Below the pieces are notes generated by a model, which saw only the letters and a list, made by a program, of their open reading frames with translations, did no database searches and was not told the origin of the DNA. A stretch of DNA of 64,000 nucleotides from Nymphaea colorata (lineage: Eukaryota; Streptophyta; Magnoliopsida; Nymphaeales; Nymphaeaceae), in assembly GCF_008831285.2 (NCBI RefSeq), contig NC_045139.1, positions 22,114,412-22,178,411 of the forward strand, given 5' to 3'. The position numbers and the translations under genes were made by a program. This document shows positions 47,500 through 61,000 of the stretch, in pieces (positions within the stretch are counted from its first letter, which is position 1; each line of letters starts with the position of its first letter).

Positions 47500-48353
47500 T
47501 CACTCGCACCAAGAGAGGTATTTGACCCACGATGAGGGCCTATGCCTGGAAAAGCTCCGTAGGTATGTTTTGATGGTGCGGTTCACCACTTCTGTCTGCC
47601 CATCGGTTTGGGGGTGGTGTGCTGAGCTGAAGAGTACCTTTGTACCAACAAGCCGGGTGTACTCCTTCCAAAAATCGCTCACGAAGATGCAGTCCCTGTC
47701 GCATACCATGGTGCATGGCATTCCGTGGTGCCTATCAACCCACTCCTCATAAGTTTCGGCGACCAATCAGGCTAAGTACAAGCAAAGCAAGGCTGCGAAG
47801 TGGCCATGTTTGGTGAGCTTGTCCACCACGACCAAAATGGCCTCCTTCCCGTCGGAACGTGGCAGGGCGTCTAGAAGTCCTTGGAGACGTCCTCCCACGG
47901 CCGGTCGGGAATCGGCAAGGGGCAGAGGTGGCCCGGGGTCTTCACAGTCTCGTACTTCTCTCGCTGGCATATACAGCAACTCCTGACATATTGGGTCACG
48001 TCGGTTTTGAGCCCCTTCCACCAACAGTCGGCGGCCACCCTTGCCTGTGTCTTGTCTCGCCCTTCGTGGCCCATGGAGGGCAAGTCGTGGTAGTGCCGTA
48101 TGATTTCCTTGCACAATGGGTGTCCTTGGGGAATGACAATCTTATTGTCCTTATAGATGAGCCCTCCCTTAGCTGTATATAGGGGAATGCTTCCGGGGTT
48201 GGACTGAATCGAGGACAAGAGGAGCCGAAGGGCATCATCATTCTCTTGCACTTCCCGTATGCGATTCCACAGGCCGGTTATTGGGGCTGAAATAGCGAGG
48301 AGGGCCTCGGGAACCCGTGAGAAGACGTCGGCTGCTGAGTTTTCCACCCCCAT
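47500..48353 (-). pseudogene. Integrase, frameshifted and stopped
   Basis: Integrase motifs are spread over two frames. The HHCC zinc domain (EIIRHYHDLPSMGHEGRDK ... CCICQREKY) lies at about 48110-47940. After a frame change near 47870 comes the first catalytic Asp region ILVVVDKLTKHGHFAAL. A stop at 47769-47767 is followed by CDRDCIFVSDFWKEYTRL and SSAHHPQTDGQTEVVNRTI with the second Asp and the Glu. A further stop at 47502-47500 precedes the C-terminal part. Confidence 0.9.
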
Positions 48354-48403
48354 TTATATTTGATGGCGAAGACGTAGCATAGGAGTCGTGCAATCCACCT
48401 CTG

Positions 48404-48751
48404 CTAAGTGGGGGTAGAAATCCGTTGGGCCAAAAGATACTTCAAGCTCACGTGATCAGTACTCACCGTGAAGCATTGCCCGATCAAGTAGGGCCGCCAT
48501 TTCTCCACGGCGACGACGATGGCCAACATCTTGCGTTCATACGTGAAAAACCGGGTTGCCCGCCTGTTGAGAGCCTTGCTAGTATAGGCGATGGGGTGCT
48601 TGTCTTGGCTGAGGACTGCTCCTATTCCAACCTCACACGCGTCGGTCTCTACTACGAAGGTTTTGGTGAAATCCGGCAACGATAATACGGGCGCCGAGGT
48701 CATGGCCACCTTGAGCTTCTCAAACGCGTCCCTAGCTTCTTCTATCCAGTT
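48404..48751 (-). pseudogene. RNase H segment
   Basis: Continues in the same frame as the RT segment, after its stop. Motifs are LSLPDFTKTFVVETDACEVG (48690-48630), GIGAVLSQDKHPIAYTSKAL, TYERKMLAIVVAVEKWRPYL and VSTDHVSLKYLL, typical of gypsy RNase H. It stops at 48404. The frame then shifts near a G5 run at about 48350, which looks like a slippage indel. Confidence 0.88.
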
Positions 48752-50347
48752 TCAGCCCCCCTTTTGGAGCATCCGACTGAGAGGGGAGGCGATGTGCCCA
48801 TAATGCTTGACGAATATGCAATAGTACCTAGTGAGTCCGAGGAATCCTCTCATTTCTCGAGGACATTTCGGAACCGTCCAATCAACCATGGCCTCAGTCT
48901 TCGAATGGTCGGCCTTGACCCCTTCGGCGGTGACTATGTGCCCCAAGTACACAACCTCTGACTGACCGAAGCTGCATTTAGTCTGCTTGGCGTATAGATT
49001 GTGCTCTCGGAGTAGCCCTAGAACTGTCTGGAGGTGCTCGACGTGGTCCTCAAGTGTGGCGCTGTAAACTAGCACGTCGTCGAAAAAAACTAGGACTCCC
49101 TTGTGAAGATGGGCGCGAAATACATGATTCATGCACTGTTGGAAGGTGGCCGGTGCATTGGTCAACCCGAATGGCATGACCATAAACTCGAAGTGCTCGT
49201 CGTGGGTGCGGAAGGCAGTTTTATGGATGTCTTCGGGGGCCATTTGAATCTGAAAATACCCGGACCTTAAGTCAATATTGGAGAAGAATCGGGCGCCAGA
49301 AAGCTCATCCAATAGCTCGTCTATCACGGGGATTGGATGCTTGTCCTTGAGGGTGGCTTCGTTGAGAGCCCGGTAATCAACACAGAATCTCCAAGTCCCG
49401 TCATGTTTCTTGACTAGGAGAACCGGGGAGGAAAAGGCACTAACTGAGGGCCGGTTTAGACCCTCTTTTAACTTCTCTTTCACTTGTCTTTCCAATTTCC
49501 TCTTTTGAGCGGCGTGGGCGTACCTATACGGCCGCTTGCATATCGCTGCCGTGCCGGGCAAGAGCTGGATGTGATGGTCGTGAGCTCGTGGGGGAGGCAG
49601 TCCTTTGGGCTCCTGGAATACGTCTGTATACTCACCCAAGAGGAGGGAGATGGGCACAAGCGTGTCTTCCTCGCTGGGGGTCTTCTCCTCCACATAGGAC
49701 AGCAACAAGTAAGCCGGTTCTTGAGCCTGCAGGGCTCGTAGGGCCTCCCTCGGTGGAACTGGCCCATCCAGGGCCTTCAACGTTGAATGCCGCTCGCCCG
49801 CTTGCGGGAACTTCAAGGTCATCTCCTTGAAGTTGAAGGTAATCTCTTCTAGGGTCTTTATCCATTGGACCCCTAGAATAATATCGGTGCCACAGTGGGT
49901 CAACACAAATAAATCTACTCGAAAGCTCGTGCCTTGGATTTGGAGGTCCACCCCTTCACAAATTTCTCGACAAAGAATGCGGGCGCCGTCCCCTACCATA
50001 ACTTCAAACGGCAGATAAGGCTTGGATATGCACCCGGCTGAGAGGGCAACTGGCTGGCTTATGAAGTCGTGGGTGGCGCCGGTGTCAACTAGGATCAGCA
50101 CCCTCAGGCCTCCGATTAACCCCTCTATCCTCATAGAGTTCGGGGTGGGGGATTGGGATATGGAGAAATATGCTTGAGGCACAATGGCCTGTCGGTCGGA
50201 GGGCTCCCCCTTCTCATCACTGTCCCCTTCGGGTAGGGCGTCCCCCTCATGGCCGGTGATGTCATCTTTTTCGTCCAGAACTTGGTATATCATGTTGGTT
50301 TGGCACTTATGCCCTTTGAAATACTTCTCGGGACAGTAGAAGCACAT
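48752..50347 (-). pseudogene. Zinc knuckle, protease and reverse transcriptase segment
   Basis: A 531-codon open stretch. At its start is a zinc knuckle CFYCPEKYFKGHKC (C-x2-C-x7-H-x-C). A retroviral-type protease follows with LVDTGATHDFIS near residue 90. The reverse transcriptase shows RFCVDYRALNEATLKDKHPI, MPFGLTNAPATFQ and the active-site box VFFDDVLVYS, which is intact. The connection region ends GFLGLTRYYCIFVKHYGHIA. It ends in a premature TGA at 48754-48752, after which RNase H continues in the same frame, so the whole was once one polyprotein. Confidence 0.92.
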
Positions 50348-50539
50348 CCCTTGCTTGATCCTCTCCTCCCTCTTTTGCGGGGTGATGAACTTAACATGCG
50401 AGGGGTTGGCTTACGTGGGGAGTTGGCCGGGGGTAGTCGCTCGGGCGTTCTTGCTCTCGGTGGGTACCTTCGGGGTGGAGAGAGCGACTGCCGGCCTTAG
50501 GTAGTCCCTCGGGCTGGCCGGCCGGTGGTATGCCGCCAA

Positions 50540-51960
50540 TCATCTTATTTTTTCTTCAATTTTGTTGGCCCTCTTATAACATTCCCTCAACCTTTGTGGT
50601 CGGTCTGCCATCAGCACGAGCTTGATGTCCTCCCGTAATCCTCCTATAAAACTCGAAATGAGGGCCCCTTCGGGCCACGCGTGGACCATGCTGGAAAGAT
50701 CTTCGAACTTGGCCTGATAGTTCTTCACGGTCCCTCTTTGATATAGTGCCTTAAGCTTAATCTCATAATCGTGAAAGGCCGACTCCCCGAACCGGTCTAA
50801 TACTTCTTGCACGAGCTCCTTCCAGGTGGGTTTCGGAAGTCCTCGGTAGTTCCAATTGTACCACCTCATTGCCTCTCCCTCGAAGTGGAATACCGCAATG
50901 GCAACCCATAAGTCCTTAGGGACTTACTGGCAAAGGAAATACTGATGGGTCTTGTAGGACCACTCTTGCGCTTCTTGCCCACCAAACCTAGGGAAGTCGA
51001 GTCTCATCCATGGCATAGCCTGAAGTCGGTCTTCTCGAGGGTCATCTCGGAAGGGGTTAAGGTTGACACGTCCGTAGAGAGGCTGCCTTCTGTGCCCTAG
51101 GTGAGGAGGGGCCTCTCAAGGCGAGTCTAGCCCTACCATATCACCGTGGTAGTCTGGAATTAGGTTGGGTGGAGCTCCCATCCCGAAACGTAGTGGTGGC
51201 TCATCGTGATGCCTCATGCCTTGCCTCCACCTTTCTGCCCTGGCCTGTCTGTGTCCTCTCAATTCCCCTCTCTCAAGGTGCTGCCGGTAACGATGTGGCT
51301 GTCTCTCAGGTGGAGCCTGCTCGAAATAGCCTTGGTCCCTTTGTGTGAGCTCACCCCTATCGAATACCCTAGCTAGAATCCCTCCGGTCTGATAAGTTTC
51401 ATTACTCCTAGCTCCCAGTTACCTCCCTCTTCCTTCCTTGTCGGCGGGGGTGTCGGTGTTGGCCCAACTTTTGGGATCGGGTGGAGTCAAGTGGTGGCTC
51501 CCCCGGCTTTCCGCTGGCCACCCAAGAGAGTAGTCAGCCGGCCTCTCTTGGGCTCGGGAGGGGACATGGGGTCCCCTTGATCCCGGATTTGGGTCCCTTT
51601 GAGAGGGTTCTCCAAGTTCATATTGACCCCTCTACCTTCAAAGTTGTGGTTGTCTCTATCCCAATGACTAGTTGCTTCAAAATTATCCATCCTTTCCCTT
51701 ACTTGCCTTAGGGCTGCTCCCACATCCAATCCTAGCCGATTCATCATCTGATTTAAATTTTCTTGGAACATCAACCCGAAAGCCTCAAATCGTTGGTTGA
51801 GCTCCGATATTAATAGGTTTGCGTCCTGGTTTGGCATCCGGGTGGGGTTAGTTTCCCCCCAAACTACACGCTCGGCTCCCCCTTGGACTGTCATGCATTC
51901 CTCCGGTATTTCTGAGGTATCGACCACCATGGGCGCCTTATCTTTCCCACCCTTGGCCAT
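50540..51960 (-). pseudogene. Gag, broken
   Basis: Capsid-type gag of Ty3/gypsy, starting at MAKGGKDKAPMVVD (51960). A Gln/Asn-rich helical segment (ELNQRFEAFGLMFQENLNQM) follows at about 51810-51740. The retrotransposon-gag core, translated across stops, holds RLDFPRFGG near 51000, WVAIAVFHFEGEAMRWYNW near 50910-50850, GTVKNYQAKFEDLSSMV near 50730 and ISSFIGGLREDIK near 50650. There are in-frame stops at 51489-51487 and about 50925, and a frame change between the N-terminal piece and the core. Translation products would be incomplete. Confidence 0.85.
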
Positions 51961-52014
51961 GGATAGTACGCTGAACGCTAGAATAGTCTCTTCGGTTCGT
52001 CCAACCGAAAACAC

Positions 52015-54610
52015 TAAGCTCAGAGCTGCTTGCCCTTAATGCTGCAATCTGCCCACTCTTATGCCCTAGTCAGTCCTCGATCCTCAATCGTGGCTGATCC
52101 TACCACTCAAGGTCGGCTGTTACAAGGGCTCCCGGCCTGAACAAAGGCCATAACCTTCCCAAGGATGAGTACAATGGCCCCAAACCCAATCCTCACAACG
52201 ATAGCTCTCAAGTGTCAAAATGAGGACGCTTTAATGTTTACAAGAGTGCATGATACATAGCATAAACCACTTCCATCTCACTCAACAACCATGCCTAGGA
52301 TCGCAACAAACCAATCCCCAAGCCCGTAGGTAAGTCCTCCCTCTGCTGTGTCCCGTGCAAGGTGCACAAGGAGGAGCCCAACAGGGGCGCCGGGGGTGGT
52401 GGGTTTTAAACAGAAATGCACCATTTCCCACGCTGCTATAGGGTGAGCCGATTAGAACCTTATCACGGAGGATGAGTGCCAGCAGTGTGTACTGCTCCTC
52501 CGTATTCAGCAGCCTCGCCACCAACGGTCGGCTACCGGCTGTTGCATTCTCCACTTGGGGCGGCTCCTTGGGGGTGTTCACAGCCTCCTCTCCTTATCAA
52601 AACGTGAACAGAGGTAGTTACATGGATAGTAACTTAGGGGAGAAGGGAATGCACTTCACCGTGGCCTTGAGAACCCCTATGTGTTGATGTGTGTAGGGAG
52701 AAGCAATCGCTGGAATGGTGCCAGCGAACACCCTTCCTTCTCCCGGGTTCAGCTCAGTCACGGCCGCTGGTTGGACCTCCTCTCGGCTAGGGAAAGCTCG
52801 AATAAAGCAACCGAGAGTCACCGTTTAGAAATGAATGGAAACAGAGTATTTCCAGAGATGTTAGAAGTCGTCACCGTGATGTATTTTTACCCCTGTTGAT
52901 AGACGAATCTGAATGGGAAGCAAGCGTCGCTTAGCCCGGCGTAAGCTATGACTTCTAACAGGCTCAAGACGTTTGAATACAGCTCCCTGGGGCACCAACC
53001 AGCTTCCGGTTTCACCACGTTCAGGCGGCTGCTCCTCGGCAGCGCGGTTCAGCTCAGCAGGGGAAAACCAACAAACAGTCAAGGAGTAAAACTTAAGCAA
53101 AAGCAAATAAGGGTTGATGCTTGGAAATGTCACCAGATGTTCGTGTAAACCCCAGGAGAAGATGAGAATGGGGTGAGACAGTCGCCAAAAACGCCGGCGA
53201 ACGCGTATTCTCTTTGAAGCCTTGGTGTAGCAGAAACCAGGTGGCTGTGTACTTCAGAAACCTTCGTCCAGTCAAAATTCTGTATCTCTCTGTCCCGATG
53301 TCCAAAAGTCCTCAAACCAAGACTGAAAAATACTAGACATTGGGGCTTTCCAATGACACTAGGATCACTGACCAACTCCGATCACAGAAAATTTGGAGTG
53401 AGATGAAGTGACGCCTCCACCACACTCGTCAGACGTGATTCATGTTGTTCTCAGTCTCAGAATTGTCCTCCAACCAGTCTTCACTCAAAAATCCGCCACG
53501 CTCTGGTCTTGGCTCCAAAAATTCCCAAATTTGGAGGGCTGAAAGTAGAAATCTAGGCGGTTCCAACGCACCTAGACTCGTTAAATTCCGACCTTTGAGC
53601 TGACAACGCCGGCTGTTGAAAGTCGATGTTGATTCTGGAAAGTTTGACGATTGAGAACGACGAAAGAGCAACGTTCGGATGGTGTCCGGGGTCCTGACAC
53701 GTGCAAGGAGGCTCAGGACACGGGGGACACGTCGTCGCTCCTATTTAAAGTGCGGGGAAACGTGTTGTGCGGGACACGGTGTCCGTTGGAGTCGATGTAG
53801 AGCGAGACTCGTGGTGGGACACGGTGGGATTCGAACGACGAACGGTGATGCCGGATTCGACGGGATTCGTATGTCACTGCGTACTGCCAATGATCCTGAC
53901 ACGAGACCGCGACACGTCACCGGGGACCGAAGAACACGGTGGAATCCCGGCGGAATATTCCGCTGGAAATATCGATTTCGCTAGAATTCCTCTTCCGCGC
54001 CGGAAAACCTTCAGAAAACGCCGACAAACTTCAAAACGCCATTCCGCCATCGTTTCTGGACCAAATCAGGCGATCCTGGGCTCGATCTGCTCGGAAATTA
54101 GTCAGGAATCCACCGGTATCCTCATCCACACGTTTTGGATCAAGGGATGGCCGGAATCGATGCCAGAATGCTCGGGTGTCACCGTAAAAGGGGAAAATGG
54201 AAAAACATGAATCAAATGCAGATGAAAGGCTCGATTAAAAGAAGGAAATCCTTAAGGAATGCACTAACCGAGCAAAGATCAATCATCCGGGATTGATCAG
54301 CCGTTGAAACGCGTGAAATCCCTCCTCTTACGGATTGAAATCGTGAGGAACCTGCCGGAAAGGAGAAGCTACGCTTGAAACGGTGGGGTTGATTCAAAAA
54401 TCCATTTCTCGTCCAGTGAAGCTTCTAAAATCCTAGAAAAATTCCTAAGCACTCCAGAGACGCAGACGATCACAATGGTCCAGTGCTCGACAGTTGAAAC
54501 ATCCACAGAAAACAGCGCCGGGAATCTGAATGTCTGGTTCTTTTCCGGCGTTCTTGTTTCTGGTTCAGCCGCAACAGTCTTCATGTAAATCCGATCCTCC
54601 TGGCCGAACG
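52015..54610 (-). other. Long leader between PBS and gag
   Basis: About 2.6 kb separates the PBS from the gag start, which is long for a chromovirus. GC content is fairly high. Minus-strand frames of up to 99 codons (52581-52282) and plus-strand frames of up to 147 codons (53767-54210) exist, but none shows a motif I recognise. GGTTCAGCTCAG occurs at about 52745 and 53046, and C-G-rich GACACGG motifs recur at 53690-53960. Confidence 0.55.
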
Positions 54611-54625
54611 ATCGGTTTGATACCA
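54611..54625 (-). promoter_or_regulatory. Primer binding site (initiator tRNA-Met type, variant)
   Basis: The minus strand just after the 5' LTR reads TTGGTATCAAACCGAT. The common plant PBS complementary to initiator tRNA-Met is TGGTATCAGAGC, so the first eight bases match and the next ones differ. Confidence 0.75.
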
Positions 54626-54628
54626 ACT

Positions 54629-55946
54629 TGGTGGAGCCCGTGGTCGGGAGGATGCCGGAGGCAGCCGACCACGGTCCAAATCCACCAGGATCTCGCTCGG
54701 TGGGAGTGGGAGGCAATGGAACAGTAACTCTCAGCTCGGGTTGCAGGCGTGCGCAGGACGAGCAGGGTGAAGATGAAGGGGAGAACGGCGTGCGCGGGTG
54801 GGAAGATGCTTGCGAATGGCGTGGAAGTGAAGACGCCGGAGGTACCAGTGGCGACGAACGAAGCCTCCCCAACCCGGAATCGACGTCAGGCGGGAGAGAG
54901 CTCGGCTAAGGCGTCGGTGGAAGCTCAGACGAGGCAGAGAAGGAGGTTAACAGAGAGAAGACGGGGAAGAAGGATCATCGTACTCATTCATGGTGAATGC
55001 GCCGGAATCTTGAGGAGCTGTCGTCGGGGAGATCATCCGGCGACCTTCTGGGAATGGTGTCCAGGAATCAGCCCTCTCAGGGTTCCAGTTCAAGCACAAG
55101 ACCTCCATGGATGCCAAGCTCCTTCTTAAGTGAAGGAGACGATGGCAACGGCCCTCCCACGCGAGCCGTGGGAGATGGCCGACCACTGAACCGGTTCGAC
55201 AGTCTTGTCGAACCGGGTCGGTGTGGTGAACCAGCTCGGGTCGTCAGTGAGACCCGGGTCCAAAAACCGAGACGGTAAGAATGGGTCCGGACCTCAGTCC
55301 AGGAACCCCCAAAAAGTCTGCGCCCGGATCCATAAGGCTGCGCCTGGATCCGGGTCTACAAAAGAGGCGGCCCAACCCGCCATACAAGTCCGGACCCATG
55401 TCCGGTTATTCCCTGAGTGTCCCCCTTTACAGTGTCCCATCCGGCTCGGTGTGTCCCGCGTCACCTACGGGACGAATCCCGTCAGATGGATTCTCGTGTC
55501 CCGCCTGTGCTCCCTCTGGCCGAGCTCGGCCAGGCATCGTCTGGCCTCCAGGTCGGCAGGGCATGGGGGCGTCGGCCAGGATGGCCGACGCCTGGGCTGC
55601 GCCCTTTCCTGGTCGCTAGTCAGTCTGGCGGCAATCAGCAGCACTGCAGCCTCCCCTGGCTTTCTCTGCCCTCACCCTGGTTTGGTCGACGGCGGTCAGG
55701 CCTCCCGAAGTAACCTCCCTCGCGGTTTGCTCTCCTCGTTGGGCAGCGGGGGTAACCTCCCTCGAATGCATCAGGGTGGTCCTCAGCTTGCGCCTCCTTC
55801 CGTGAACCTCCCTTGGCGTCGACTCGGGGTCGTCATCCCCGCATTCCTTCGTATCAACCTCCCAGGTCGACAAGTGCCCTTCGTCAGTAGCCCTGCCGGT
55901 GTCAAGGATGGCCCTTTGTCTGGCCGCCTCAGGAAGGGCTGTATCA
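54629..55946 (-). repeat. 5' LTR of the chromovirus
   Basis: 1318 bp. In element orientation it begins TGATAC at 55946 and ends CTCCACCA at 54629, followed two to three bases later by the primer binding site. A compound microsatellite begins 22 bases beyond the insertion point. Confidence 0.95.
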
Positions 55947-55966
55947 CCTCGTTTGTGGAGACCGAT

Positions 55967-56956
<990 letters not shown>

Positions 56957-57154
56957 GGTTGCGTTTGATTCCCTACAGATATCAGATCCGAAGGGATATG
57001 AAATCCATAGGTTTATCAAAATGTGAATGGCTATAGTGTAAAAACCGTGGATTTAAGATCTGATGGGTCACGGATCCGGTATCTGCAGTGATCCGATCTG
57101 AGATCAAACGGGACTATAAGGCGGTTTTGCAGATCTTAAGTAGGAAACGAACCC
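56957..57154. mobile_element. Possible small MITE with TA flanks
   Basis: GGTTGCGTTTGAT at 56957 and the inverted right end GGGTTCGTTTCCTAC (ending 57154) form imperfect inverted ends flanked by TA on both sides. Internally, GATCCGATCTGAGATC and CAGATATCAGATCC make further inverted repeats. The family is uncertain. Confidence 0.45.
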
Positions 57155-57371
57155 TAAGGCCGAAAGCCCTTTCCTTCCCTTGCTTTCGAATCGAAAGCTG
57201 CGTCAAACATGATATCCTTTAAAGAAGCCTGAATATTGACTAATGAGATTGTGCGCTTTTGTGTGTAGGTTAACATAATTTGTATAATTTTCCTTGGCCT
57301 CTATCGAATGTGGCTTGTGCTACTTGAAATTTTTACTTGAATGTACTTTTACAGATGCGTGAACATCATTA

Positions 57372-57377
57372 TGGGCT
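57372..57377 (+). promoter_or_regulatory. TGGGCT site II-type motif upstream of NDUFA2 gene
   Basis: TGGGCT lies about 240 bases before the start codon. TGGGCY elements are enriched in plant promoters for respiratory-chain proteins. A single copy is weak evidence. No TATA box is obvious between it and the ATG. Confidence 0.35.
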
Positions 57378-57614
57378 TTACCCCACCGATCGAGTTGCAA
57401 TTTTTTTGATAAACTGAAATTCCGGAATATATTATTTAACCCAATAAAAGTTATTTTTTAGAAATTAATAAGCCGTTTATTAAGTTGATGTCTGCCTGCG
57501 TGAACTACACCAATTATGTGTCCCTGTGAGCTTTCGTGAAATTGTGCTTAGATCATCGAATTCGAGGCGAGGCGACTACTTCAGAGAGAGAGAGCGCGCA
57601 AACAGTGGAGGGCG

Positions 57615-58064
57615 ATGGCGTGGAGAGGGCATCTGTCTCGGAACCTGAAGGAGCTCCGTCTCCATTTCTGCCAGACTTCTCCTGCCAGCGATTCTGCCAG
57701 GTGAAAATCTCAATTCTGCTTACGCGATCCTCCCCTTCTCCCCCTTCCCCTTTCATTCCTTCATTCAATCGAATATCATTTTTGAACTGCCCACGTCCTT
57801 GATTTCATATGTGATGATGTTCCGTGGCAACGCCTCGTCTCATGGGATGTTCTTGGCCTAGTGGGATCGAGGGCCATTTCTTCCATCTCTCTCTTTGTGT
57901 GTGTGTGAATGTTGTCGTTCTGGTCTAAACCCCAAAGTTTGTTGGCGTTTTATGCAGGGAGTTTGTGCTTCGGAATTACAAGGACTTGAAGACCCTTAAC
58001 CCGACCTTTCCCATCCTCATCAGAGAATGCAGCGGAGCTGAGCCCCAATTGTGGGCTAGATATG

Positions 58065-58099
<35 letters not shown>

Positions 58100-61000
58100 T
58101 TGCTTAAGCTTTTATGCTATTGGACTTCCTCCTGCTTACCATATCTATCTCAAGGGGGCTCCTGATGGTGCCCCCGGCTGCACGAGGGCTTTGTATCCGG
58201 CCTTCTGCCTAATTGGGCACGCTACTTTTCTCCCAGTAGATTAGATGTGTTAGTCTGTGTTGTGATCCTCAATTTTATCTGTTTGTTGGGGGCAGAAAGC
58301 ATCTTCAATCTCAAGTCGTGGGCCAAATCTTGGCTACCCTTTTGTAGAGATGCGTTATCCCTATTCTGGAACGACTGCAGCTAACAGAGCTCGTCCTTGA
58401 GAGTGCTACTGTTTCTATCCCTGTCACCGGTCGTTGGCAATCATTGAATCCCAAAAATGCATACCAGGCAACCCTCTGAACCATGATAAAAGCCATCTCG
58501 TCTTGTTTGCAATATGTGCGTCGTCTGGAATAAGAACTTTTTTAAAAGCTGAGATGAAGAGAAAATCTTAAAACCTGCGCCACCAATACGAGCCAATGTC
58601 GTAATAGAGGACAATTACAAGTTAGTAAGGAATCACCAACAAACACCCATCGAGTTGCTTGTTGATAAAAGAGGTAGGCCCAGATCGACTAAGGGTCCCT
58701 TCAATGTTTTCACAGCACAGAAATTACCTTTGACGCACTACGGATGGCATTTAGGGTATCCTTCTGGGTTCTTCATTGGCGTTTGGGAACAACAACTGTA
58801 CACAACAAAAAAATGGGGTTCTCTGCTCTTAGGTCCTTAGTTCTACCTTCGTATGTAAGAATATGACACCAAGAATGCTGCGGCCTGTGACCCTGACTCG
58901 CAAACATGCACCCGCAGCAGCTAAATTGTGGGCTTATTGGAAGTAGAAAAATTCCAACGGCTGTTCTCTAACTGCAGCAACAGTTTCAACGATCTCTTTA
59001 CTGTCCCAACCATTTGGTCTTCCCACAATCTATTATGTCAAAAGTATATCCGTAGGAACTAGAAAGGATCAAAGGTTCTCTATGAGGCCAGAAAACAGAA
59101 GTCTTAAAAAATGAAGGGGCTAGAGAAACTTTGAAATGTTTTGCATTTCAATATGGGCCAGAAAACAGAAGTCTTAAAAATGAAGGGGCTAGAGAAACTT
59201 TTTAGATCCTAAATCTATGATTGGCAGCTTCCTAGGGGACGTTGATTCATCCATGGGAAGCCTTTGGTGAAAGACTTTGCAATTCAAGCCGCTGTTGTCT
59301 CTGTGTGGTGTGAAACGTATACTTTCTGCTCCCATATGCAAGATCTGTACCTGCTGTAAAGTAAACTTGGTAGTGGGAAGCAGCTTTGAGTTTATCCTTT
59401 TTTGGCAGAAAATCTTGATGCTCCTCATAGTTATTTGATCTATGTCGCTCCAACTATATTATCTGTGTTCCTATTTGGTCCTTGTGTAACCCTCTACACT
59501 GTCACCTATTTAGTGTTGGCGCTACAAGGCATTTGTCCAGTAGACAGAAACATTGAGCAGCATGATGTGGCAAGCTGCTAGTCCTGTTAGAGATGGAAAG
59601 ACCATTTTGCATGTTGGTGTTGTCTGAACTTTTTTGTTTTAACCTTTCCTCCTTTCTTCACAAAACAAGTTTCATATCCTGCTTTGTTGAGTCATCTTAT
59701 TCATAAACTTATGCAAAGTTTTTGGTGAATTTATGGAAGTTGTCAACTAACTATATGTTCTGGATATTTGATTTTTGTTCTTAGTATTTTGCTGGAATTC
59801 TTTGGCTTTCACTCTGATCATATCAGTTGATCATTTCAGGGTTATTTAGTCAAGTCCACTTTGATTGAGATTTATTTTGTAGTTTGTTTTGTTCTACTCA
59901 CTAATGATGTGGAGACAAATGTATCTAGAATACTAAGTTTCAGTAGCATATCATGTGTGTGCATGCATTACCATGTGCGTGCATGTTGGCTCAAGTGCAC
60001 CCATGGCTGGAAAACATGATAGACCCCTTGCAAATTTTTCTTGGCACCCAAGGCGAAAATCTTGGCTCCGGCACTGTGAGTGAGGTTGTTGCCTTGTTAG
60101 TTCTGTTTTCTTTCTCTCCAAATGGTATTAATTGCTTCTTCAGAAGGTGATTTGTCTGATTCATGTAATTGTGACTATTGACAGTGACTCGATTTTTCAA
60201 TGCAATGTCCATTTGCAGACAATAATTTCTTGTTTTGATCATTTTGGGTGAACAGTAATATGCACATGGTGGTTTTGCTTCCTATATCTAAGTGCACAAT
60301 GTTGAGCACATGTACTCGATTATTTTAGCTTGAGTGAAAACTTGAGCTCGAGTTGTCAGTCGAGTCGAGTGAACTCGACTTGATCAAGCTGTTTGTGCAT
60401 GTGTCCATGGTGTGTCTCTTCTCTCATGAATTTATAAATCTGTCTGGCAACGATGCCCCTTTTCCATCACTTTCAAGTTTCAACCTGCTTGATAGGTCTC
60501 TCTCTCTCTCTCTCTGTATGACTGAGACGGAGCTCCAATGCCTTTGCTTCAATTCTTTCTCCTTGACTGATGCTGAGCTCTGTGTGTGTGTGGGACTGAG
60601 GAGTACCAATGCCTTTTCTTCCAAAGGTGGAGAAGAAGCAAGAATGCCCCTTCTCTCACCGTGATAGAGGCTAAGCTCTCTTTCTCTCTCTCTGGGACAG
60701 CCACATCAATCATTCAACCATCACCAAATAAACAGCACTATTTTCTCGTGCTTGAAGAACATCAATTCTGTCTAGGACTTGAGAGCTTGGCTCTCATCAT
60801 CCATTACTTAGTTGTATTCTGGTTGGTTCCTGTTCAATATTTGTGGACTTTTTTACTGTTTAAAAAAATTAGCCATCTCTCTCTCTCTCTCTCACTCCCC
60901 AAAGGTTTCTTAGTTTTTTTTCCCTTTTCCCCCAAACTTTTTCAATTAGGTCAGTTTTATGCTTGTTTTCTGTTCTCTGTTTATGACCTTAATCAAGATG

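Larger units (their letters stand above)
45522..55946 (-). mobile_element. Complete Ty3/gypsy chromovirus, coding-defective
   Basis: A 10.4-kb LTR retrotransposon lies on the minus strand. The two LTRs (45522-46840 and 54629-55946) begin TGGTGGAGCC and end GTATCA in plus orientation. Flanks CCCCG (45517-45521) and CCTCG (55947-55951) form a 5-bp target duplication with one mismatch. Order on the minus strand is 5' LTR, PBS, long leader, gag, protease, RT, RNase H, integrase, chromodomain, polypurine tract, 3' LTR. RT before integrase plus a chromodomain makes it a chromovirus. I do not assign a clade. Stops and frameshifts disable every long segment. Confidence 0.96.

Noticed and set aside
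53679-54210. Plus-strand frames in the chromovirus leader
   Set aside because: Antisense to the element, Arg-rich from CG-rich repeats of GACACGG type, with no domain.
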